From Planctomycetota bacterium (GTDB taxonomy: Bacteria; Planctomycetota; Planctomycetia; Pirellulales; Pirellulaceae): 30,101 bases of DNA. The translations under genes were made by a program, and so were the position numbers. The DNA is taken from positions 1 to 30,101 of the forward strand of contig JAPLNJ010000787.1 of the NCBI GenBank assembly GCA_026692885.1, read 5' to 3'. Position 1 is the stretch's first letter. Each line of letters opens with the position of its first letter. This document shows, piece by piece, positions 26,001 through 30,101 of the stretch. The notes beneath the pieces were generated by a model, which did no database searches, had not been told where the DNA came from, and worked only from the letters and a program-made list of their open reading frames with translations.

Positions 26001-29000
26001 CACCGGCTGGCCCAGTAGCGTTCCTCCTGCGGCCGGATCGCCCAGGTAGAACTGAACGCTCGTTGCGGCGCTGGTCTCATGCCCCACGTTGACGACGGTC
26101 CCAACCAACGTTGTCTGTTGCCCTGCGAGAAGCGAAGGATCACTCAAGCCGAACGAATCTGCGACGAATCCCAAATCAGGACCTGCACTGACGCTAACCA
26201 TGCCAAACGGCGAACCGGTTTCCGCCGCTAGTGCACGCGGCATGCCCGTTGCGTTCTGCGGCGGGGCGACCGCGGCGGTTGCGTAAATGACAAACAAATC
26301 GCCGTCGGCATTGATCGCCCCGGCGGGCATCCACGCGGTCCCCGCATCGTCGGTGATGGCTACGGGTACCGTCCAGCCGGCCGCCGATTGGCCGAAATCA
26401 CGCGACAAACACAAGATCGCTTCGGTGGTCCCGGCGCCGTGGAAGAAGCCAAAAACCGTGTCGCGATCATTGACCTTCAGTTGCAGGCCGTCGACCAAGG
26501 ACAGTCCCGTAGCGGCCAACTCAGGTGCCGACCACACCCCGGCTGCACTTCGGACGGCCGAGCGCAAGATGAATCCATCATCTCCGAGTTCAGCCCACAA
26601 CGCGACAACTCGGCCATCACTTAGCGACGCAGCGCGAATGGAGCGGATTTCGGCGGCGGCACTGCCAGGAATTGCCTCGGGCGTCGACCACGCCGACCCG
26701 TTCCACATGGCGTAGTAGGGCGTTTGGCCCGTGTTCGACCCATCGGTGGCTTGCGCCCAGACGGCAACCGCGGCGCCATTGGGCGTGTAGGCCAAATCGA
26801 CGCTGCGGTCTGCCACCGCGTTGGAGGTCAAGTTGGCGGGCGCCGCCCACGCGTTGCCGTCCCAAACCGTGTAGGCGATCTCGTTCCCGGAACCCTGGCC
26901 CAGAGTCCCGTTCGCGTCGGTCACCCACATCGCCAACCCGGTACCGTTGGTCCCAAACGCCACGATCGCATTGCCGTCCGCCACCCCGTTGTTGCTGAGC
27001 GGCAGGGGAGTCGTCCAGGACGTCCCGTCGAACTCGGCGGAGTAGATGTCCTGTGCGGCGAGAACCTGTTCGAAAGTCGCAGCAGCCAGTTGCGCCGCAG
27101 TCAGCTTCACGCGAGTCCACACGGCCACGATCTTTCCGTCCGGCCGTACGGCCAAACGCGGGGCCGAGTCGCAAAAGCCCGAGTCATCGCTCAACGGCAT
27201 CACGTCGGACCATGTGGTCCCATCATACGTCTGATACACGATACGGGTCGCTGAACTCGCATCATCTTGCGCGACATAGGCACGCAACTGGTGCCCATTT
27301 ACCAGGCTCAGTATGTCCGGCATGGCCAGAATCCCGAACCTAGATTGACCTGTCGCCGCCAGTCCCTCTCCCGCCGCCCCGTAGTCCTTGGTGCCCCAAT
27401 TATATGGCCCAGCCACGGTGATCTCGCCCAAGTTGTAAGTCCAAGGTCCGACCGTCACTTCAGCCCCTACAGCGACGGTGAATTCGACATAGGCATCGTG
27501 ATCGAAGCCCGGTACGGCATCCAGCAGCCCAACCTCATACCTAAAGGCAAATGTCGGCTCGACGTAGGCGCCAACGCTGGCCACCCCCACGTCCACAAGA
27601 TTTACTTTGGCCTGGAGACTGACATCCAACTTGGGCCTAAAATAAGTCGGCGGTTGGAGAATTCCCAAGCCTCCCGTACCGCCCACCCCCACCGTCACTG
27701 CCCAGTCGAAACCGGGGGTAACCTTGAGGCTGGCTTCCAGGGACATCGGCCACACACCAAGACTGAATGGCACCTTGCCAAGAGGGATGTTGACCACATC
27801 GGAATCGACGCTGCCAGAGACCGTTACAGCCGCGCCCGCGATTTCCAGGCGAGTATCGAAGGTCGGTCGAAACGTCGGCAGATCGAAGCCGAAGGAGACG
27901 CCCTTGGGCACGTACCACGGTCGATTGCTGCCCGGGGTGAAACTGGCATCTTTGAACAGGCTAAGTTCCTTGCCGAAGACAATCGTCTGGACACCCAGCA
28001 GGGCCTTCGATTCGCTGGGCATGACTCGCCCGTCAAGTCCCGCCGCGGTGTGGATTAGCAGTCCGGCCTGGAAGTGGTTTTCCAGGCCGCCGATCAGCTT
28101 CCAGTCGTTGGGGAAATCCGCCTCCAACTTCCAATCCTGAGGCTTCCAGCCGTTCAGGTCGTAATACGCCCGGCTGCCGCCCACGAACTTGCTCTGCTCG
28201 ACGTCGGCCCACGAGGGCGCCGGAATAACTTTGACCGTTCCTCTCCAAGGCGCAGAAGCATGGTTCTGGGCGTCATAAGCCACGACCGTGAGTGTCGTGT
28301 CACCCGTGAGTTTGCCCATATCGAATCCGACGGACCAGCCATCGGCTCCACTCCAGTCGGTAAAAGTCGGTAGCGTTCCGAGGGTGAAGGCTACATGGTC
28401 GACTTTGGCGTTGCCGCTCGGATTGACCACGTCGGCACGGAACGTGTTCCAAGCGGAGATGCCGCTGATGAATTGTCCGAAGATCGCAGGATCGCCGTTC
28501 TGGTCGTATTGGGCTTGGACTTTGTTGATGAGCGGCAGGCTACCCGGGCTTCCGAGGGCCGCGACCGCTTTGTTATTGAGGTTGGTCGTCTCGCGGATTC
28601 GGTCGAACGGATCTACCTCGACTTCGATCATGGCGTCCGGCCCACTGGGATTCCAGAGGACGGACGTCGACTTGCCGCCCCACGCCAGGATCGAGGCGAT
28701 GGACTGAGTACCGACAGGGGTTTTCGTTTTCGCGTCGCGAAAACGAACCTCGATGGGACCATTGACATCCAAGCCGCTACGATTGTCGACCGTGACGACG
28801 ACCCGCACCGCGGTTCCTTCGGATGTCAGAATCACTTGGTCGTTGGCGATCGCCAAATCGGGAAGCAGTCCCGCGGTCCCCAGATCGCGGATCTTGGCCA
28901 CGAAGGCATCCCAGTCGCCGCCGTTGTAGCTCGTGTCAAACCCGCCCGAGGTCCAGCCAGCCGAGCCGGTATCCCCGGTCACCAGAACGTTACCCGCGGA

Positions 29001-30101
29001 GTCCACTGCAATGCCACATCCCGCATTCCCGTCAGTTCCGCCCAGGTAGGTCGACCAGAGATGACCGCCGCTGGGGCTCAGCTTCGCCACGAAGGCATCC
29101 TGAACGCCGTTGTAACTCGTGTCAAACCCGCCCGAGGTCCAGCTGGCCGAGCGAGTCATCCCGGTCACCAGAATGTTACCCGCGGAGTCCACTGCAATGC
29201 CCTCGCCAGAATCGAAGCTAGTTCCGCCCAGGTAGGTCGACCAGAGATGACCGCCGCTGGGACTCAGCTTCGCCACGAAGGCATCCCAATCGCCGCCGTT
29301 GTAGCTCGTGTCAAACCCGCCCGAGGTCCAGCCGGCCGATAAGGTATACCCGGTCACCAGAACGGTACCCGCGGAGTCCACCGCAATGCCGTGCACCTCC
29401 TTCCAGTCGGTTCCGCTCAGGTTGGTTGACCAGAGACGACTTCCGCTGGAACTCAGCTTCACTACACAGACATCGACGTAACCGTCGTTAAAACTCCCGC
29501 CCACCAGAACGCTACCCGCCGAGTCCACCGCAATGCCGTACCCGTAACCGTAATAGGATAGGTCTCCGCCCAGGTAGGTCGACCAGAGATGACCACCGCT
29601 GGGGCTCAGCTTCGCCACGAAGGCATCCTGAAAGCCGTTGAAGCTCGTGTCAAACCCACCCGAGGTCCAGCCGGCCGATAAGGTATACCCGGTCACCAGA
29701 ACATTACCCGCGGAGTCCACTGCAATGCCACGTCCCCCATCCCAGTCAGTTCCGCCCAGGTAGGTCGACCAGAGATGACCGCCGCTGGGACTCAGCTTCG
29801 CCACGAAGGCATCAGCATAATGCAGAGTTCCGCCGTTGTAACTCGTGTCAAACCCGCCCGAGATCCAGCCAGTAGACCCGGTCACACCGGTCACCAGAAC
29901 GTTACCTGCCGAGTCCACCGCAATGCCGTACCCGTCATCGTTCCAGTCTCCGCCCAGGTAGGTCGACCAGAGATGACCACCGCTGGGGCTCAGCTTCGCC
30001 ACGAAGGCATCCCCACCTCCGTTGTAGCTCGTGTCAAACCCGCCCGAGGTCCAGCCGACAAGAAATGCCACTGTTGTCCCGGTCACCAGAATGTTACCCG
30101 C
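20088..30101 (-). CDS. Giant modular surface protein with beta-propellers and dockerin (N terminus outside window)
   Basis: The frame is open from the right edge to the stop at 20088, giving at least 3,337 residues; the true start and any signal peptide lie beyond the window. In order it has SBBP repeats, a CARDB-like domain (about 28550-28870), a long beta-rich part of unknown type (27260-28540), W-x-x-P repeats, a second CARDB-like domain (25850-26200), Ig-like domains, 21 FG-GAP/VCBS repeats, a planctomycete-type beta domain (20650-21370), a type I dockerin and a 110-residue tail. All recognised parts are extracellular modules, so export is very likely, and many calcium loops imply calcium-dependent folding. 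Whether it is an adhesin, a scaffold or a polymer-binding protein cannot be told; no catalytic domain is recognised. The dockerin suggests binding to a cohesin partner. Confidence 0.93.
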   Translation of the reverse strand, partial: AGNILVTGTTVAFLVGWTSGGFDTSYNGGGDAFVAKLSPSGGHLWSTYLGGDWNDDGYGIAVDSAGNVLVTGVTGSTGWISGGFDTSYNGGTLHYADAFVAKLSPSGGHLWSTYLGGTDWDGGRGIAVDSAGNVLVTGYTLSAGWTSGGFDTSFNGFQDAFVAKLSPSGGHLWSTYLGGDLSYYGYGYGIAVDSAGSVLVGGSFNDGYVDVCVVKLSSSGSRLWSTNLSGTDWKEVHGIAVDSAGTVLVTGYTLSAGWTSGGFDTSYNGGDWDAFVAKLSPSGGHLWSTYLGGTSFDSGEGIAVDSAGNILVTGMTRSASWTSGGFDTSYNGVQDAFVAKLSPSGGHLWSTYLGGTDGNAGCGIAVDSAGNVLVTGDTGSAGWTSGGFDTSYNGGDWDAFVAKIRDLGTAGLLPDLAIANDQVILTSEGTAVRVVVTVDNRSGLDVNGPIEVRFRDAKTKTPVGTQSIASILAWGGKSTSVLWNPSGPDAMIEVEVDPFDRIRETTNLNNKAVAALGSPGSLPLINKVQAQYDQNGDPAIFGQFISGISAWNTFRADVVNPSGNAKVDHVAFTLGTLPTFTDWSGADGWSVGFDMGKLTGDTTLTVVAYDAQNHASAPWRGTVKVIPAPSWADVEQSKFVGGSRAYYDLNGWKPQDWKLEADFPNDWKLIGGLENHFQAGLLIHTAAGLDGRVMPSESKALLGVQTIVFGKELSLFKDASFTPGSNRPWYVPKGVSFGFDLPTFRPTFDTRLEIAGAAVTVSGSVDSDVVNIPLGKVPFSLGVWPMSLEASLKVTPGFDWAVTVGVGGTGGLGILQPPTYFRPKLDVSLQAKVNLVDVGVASVGAYVEPTFAFRYEVGLLDAVPGFDHDAYVEFTVAVGAEVTVGPWTYNLGEITVAGPYNWGTKDYGAAGEGLAATGQSRFGILAMPDILSLVNGHQLRAYVAQDDASSATRIVYQTYDGTTWSDVMPLSDDSGFCDSAPRLAVRPDGKIVAVWTRVKLTAAQLAAATFEQVLAAQDIYSAEFDGTSWTTPLPLSNNGVADGNAIVAFGTNGTGLAMWVTDANGTLGQGSGNEIAYTVWDGNAWAAPANLTSNAVADRSVDLAYTPNGAAVAVWAQATDGSNTGQTPYYAMWNGSAWSTPEAIPGSAAAEIRSIRAASLSDGRVVALWAELGDDGFILRSAVRSAAGVWSAPELAATGLSLVDGLQLKVNDRDTVFGFFHGAGTTEAILCLSRDFGQSAAGWTVPVAITDDAGTAWMPAGAINADGDLFVIYATAAVAPPQNATGMPRALAAETGSPFGMVSVSAGPDLGFVADSFGLSDPSLLAGQQTTLVGTVVNVGHETSAATSVQFYLGDPAAGGTLLGQPVAVGELLPDGTALVSSDSFTLTAGENVYAAVIVAVAGEATTDDNSAKVTIESASPDVTGPQVTADLPSSGFLPEGSGQLVLLFNEPVAYFAETHLSLVESTLGVLTPDQVYLAADSKSAMLMFEGGIPVGSYTLKASDDVTDIFGNRLDGDKDGQAGGDYTTTFVVTGFPTTIDQAESQADPTKGSSIHFTAVFGQPVADFSASGVTLSGTAPGTLVAIISPSGIDGTTYDIAVRGMTGSGTVIVGILAGVAHDATGMPNNAATSADAVVTYDVTPPMVSIGLAEGQAEPCDVSPIHFRVVFSEPVSDFAVGDLVFGGTASETLVATVGPVGAEGTTYAVAVTGMTGRGTVTARIPAGAAHDAAGNASGASTSTDPVVSYDFTLPMVTSTFPSLSDGTLAAGTNALQITFSKHIVHGESAANYQLQTVGPDGLLGTADDTTIPVTVACDGIVATLNFGPLSESVYRFSVRETITDAAGNALDGNADGVAGGDWTRDFVAVAADEERFVSAPTYPTSPYGYLQAVATADFNGDGFLDLVVAGGESITLCLGDGVGGFQVAGTIASGAEDASAVAVGNFNSDGKADLAVADPANSTILVLLNNGRGGFAAPLRYASSGIYPQAIAVGDFNGDGKADLAVANDKNVGVLFGNGTGGFGGAVTYASGGWGSRSVAVADFNADGNADLVVANYDNIAMLLGDGTGGFAAAVSYPSGGSQTNAMTVSDFNGDGKADVAVAIATFEEGVWKGNVGVLLGDGSGGFGAAVSYASGEAYPSSVTVGDFNGDGKADLAVAGNDQIGVLEGDGQGGFGTAMLYASGGSGARSLAVGDFNADERADVAVANWDSVGVLLGSDTGGFLAAVSYFLGSASPAAVTAGDFNTDGKTDLVVVNGGANTVGVLLGIGGGLFAPPMVYTTGGSYPRSVVVADYNSDGKLDVAVTNTASRTIGVLLGNGKGGFAPAVLSALGDLYPWSVAAGDFNGDGKADLAVMFDGATGNLGVLLGDGQGGFAAPVIYATGGARPSSLAVGDFNGDEKDDLVVAHSSTPGIVGVLLGDGTGRFAEALICETGGSYALSVAVGDFNVDGKADLVVTNSDSNNIGILLGIGTGGFAPALTYASRGRWPSFVTVGDLNSDGKADLAVTNDDGIEVSFGTGTAGFTGTVSYAVNGWSATIADFDGDGKGDLAVINSETVGVLLGDGAGRFAAARIQGSGSVVSSLSVADFNADGKVDVVAAHGSDSEWVEVLGMVEVLLGNGTGALAEAASYATGGFNPSAVAISDFNGDGKADLAVAHATESGTVGVLLGDGAGGFAEALTYATDGSHPSSLAVGDFNGDGHADLAVANAGGIGVLSGTDTGTFAPAVTYASGGFSPSSVKVGDFNGDGWLDLAVAHTSGDASVGVLLNNRVGGFDVAKTFRSGGSGPKSLAVGDFNADGKPDLAVANTNSRNVVVLRGDGAGGLAPAVTYATGNISPTSLAVADFTGDGQADLAVGDLWGSGTGVLFGNGAGGFRPMVTYATTGAQIATGDFNSDGQADMVVSIGGGVCLLLNSPGQEVRTWEAPQAMQVAVQSRGFGAGQLVGSSGKAFDGAGRLEVAGQTFAPQVPADFLTDEDRTLVTAMVTIAGLQVHREITVPGTGNEAFARTLDVFENPSKSPITTTVRIVGNLGSNGDTTVFATSDGDDVVEPTDQWIGTDDADGSGTPAIVHYVHGPAGLVPTSVLRTSDNIEWTYTLRVPAGQMVRLAYLTILATRRADAVAAAQTLVGTNGLSGQTAAFLSQDERNSIANFAFNPWHNAADAYDVDGNGSVVPLDVLTIIIYINGRSGDTSLPTDPAGVHPFYDTNDDNACTPLDVLAVISYINSHLAGFGEGEMAASTAEVTSLPSLVGAPFGAAVPMFPAAAELWTEAASTALGKEFPRPAWLQGTSPREVARRMQIPVGSATEYHFADTLLDDHTLFELDGVLRDIAPEIAKCNYRG
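20430..20650 (-). other. Dockerin type I module near the C terminus
   Basis: Two EF-hand-like loops are seen: DVDGNGSVVPLDVLTIIIYIN and, about 35 residues on, DTNDDNACTPLDVLAVISYIN. Each has acidic or Asn residues at loop positions 1, 3 and 5 and Asp at 12, followed by a hydrophobic helix. Type I dockerins bind cohesins in cellulosomes. In planctomycetes such modules are found at the ends of large surface proteins. Here about 110 more residues follow, ending ELDGVLRDIAPEIAK. Confidence 0.85.
21370..24450 (-). repeat. 21 FG-GAP/VCBS repeats
   Basis: The pattern V-x-DFN-x-DGKADLAVAN followed by GVLLGDGxGGF recurs 21 times at intervals of about 48-50 residues (about 147 bp). I counted the DFN/DxD loops one by one. 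Most carry a DxNxDGxxD calcium loop. Seven such blades make an integrin-alpha-type propeller, so 21 would fit three. Loop variants include DERAD (blade 7) and DEKDD (blade 11). Confidence 0.93.
24470..25840 (-). other. Ig-like domain block (two SbsA-like, two duplicated Ig-like)
   Basis: From the N-terminal side: an SbsA-like Ig domain (LVLLFNEPVAY ... ASDDVTDIFGNRLDGDKDG), two closely related domains (VFGQPVADFSASGV and VFSEPVSDFAVGDL, both with GMTGxGTV and AHDA), then another SbsA-like domain (ITFSKHIVHGESAANY ... DAAGNALDGNADGVAGG). The middle pair clearly arose by duplication. They probably act as spacers between the propellers. Confidence 0.7.
26300..27260 (-). repeat. Six W-x-x-P sialidase-like repeats
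   Basis: The short pattern DG-x-x-W-x-x-P-x-x-L recurs as TWSDVMPL, SWTTPLPL, AWAAPANL, AWSTPEAI, VWSAPELA and GWTVPVAI, spaced roughly 45-60 residues apart. Between them are hydrophobic strands such as KIVAVWTR, GLAMWVTD, AAVAVWAQ and RVVALWAE. This resembles the blade pattern of BNR/sialidase-type propellers without their catalytic residues. The fold is inferred. Confidence 0.55.
28890..30101 (-). repeat. SBBP tandem repeat array at the visible N-terminal end
   Basis: Six copies of GGHLWSTYLGG ... GIAVDSAGNVLVTG ... GGFDTSYNG are seen, plus partial units at both ends. The unit is about 62 residues (186-198 bp), except for a shorter fourth unit (about 153 bp) with diverged RLWSTNLSG. The DNA of neighbouring units is nearly identical over long stretches, for example at 29039, 29226, 29568, 29754 and 29951. 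The array continues beyond the window. Confidence 0.9.

Overview
The window looks like chromosomal DNA of a planctomycete, probably of the Pirellulales type. The pointers are a DUF1559 prepilin-like protein with an N-terminal zinc ribbon, a giant modular surface protein ending in a type I dockerin, an L17 protein with internal insertions, and several GC-rich intergenic palindromes. The phylum call is an inference from gene families and layout, not from a marker search.

Region 1 (1-1405): a possible 60-residue Gly-rich small protein on the + strand, a gene-free stretch with two palindromes, and an HExxH metallopeptidase gene on the - strand. Region 2 (1406-14883): one long - strand S10-spc-alpha ribosomal cluster, read right to left as rpsJ, [rplC slot], rplD, rplW, rplB, rpsS, rplV, rpsC, rplP, rpmC, rpsQ, rplN, rplX, rplE, rpsN, rpsH, rplF, rplR, rpsE, rplO, secY, rpmJ, rpsM, rpsK, rpoA, rplQ. 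A good sigma-70-type promoter lies just upstream of rpsJ. rplC (L3) is absent from its usual place: the 484-bp slot has no recognisable L3. rpmD, adk, map, infA and rpsD are also absent from the cluster. Many genes are closely spaced or overlap, and rpsC and rplP overlap by 62 bp out of frame.

Region 3 (15079-17744) runs on the + strand, divergently from the ribosomal cluster: a 32-residue very basic protein with a strong Shine-Dalgarno, a FabZ-like dehydratase, trmB, mutM (overlapping trmB by 8 bp) and an HU-like DNA-binding protein that probably has its own promoter. Region 4 (17745-20087) holds the DUF1559 gene on the - strand, flanked by gene-free DNA containing strong inverted repeats. 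One of these is a compact 115-bp unit with imperfect terminal inverted repeats.

Region 5 (20088-30101) is one uninterrupted - strand reading frame of more than 3,330 codons that runs off the right edge. From N to C terminus it has SBBP beta-propeller repeats, a CARDB-like domain, a long beta-rich part with six W-x-x-P sialidase-like repeats, a second CARDB-like domain, several Ig-like domains, 21 FG-GAP/VCBS calcium-loop repeats, a planctomycete-type beta domain, a dockerin type I module and a short tail. It is most likely an exported or cell-surface protein. I found no CRISPR array, tRNA, rRNA, transposase or phage gene. The most unusual points are the missing L3 gene, the architecture and fresh repeat amplification of the giant protein, the very basic 32-residue protein, and the repeat elements around the DUF1559 gene.
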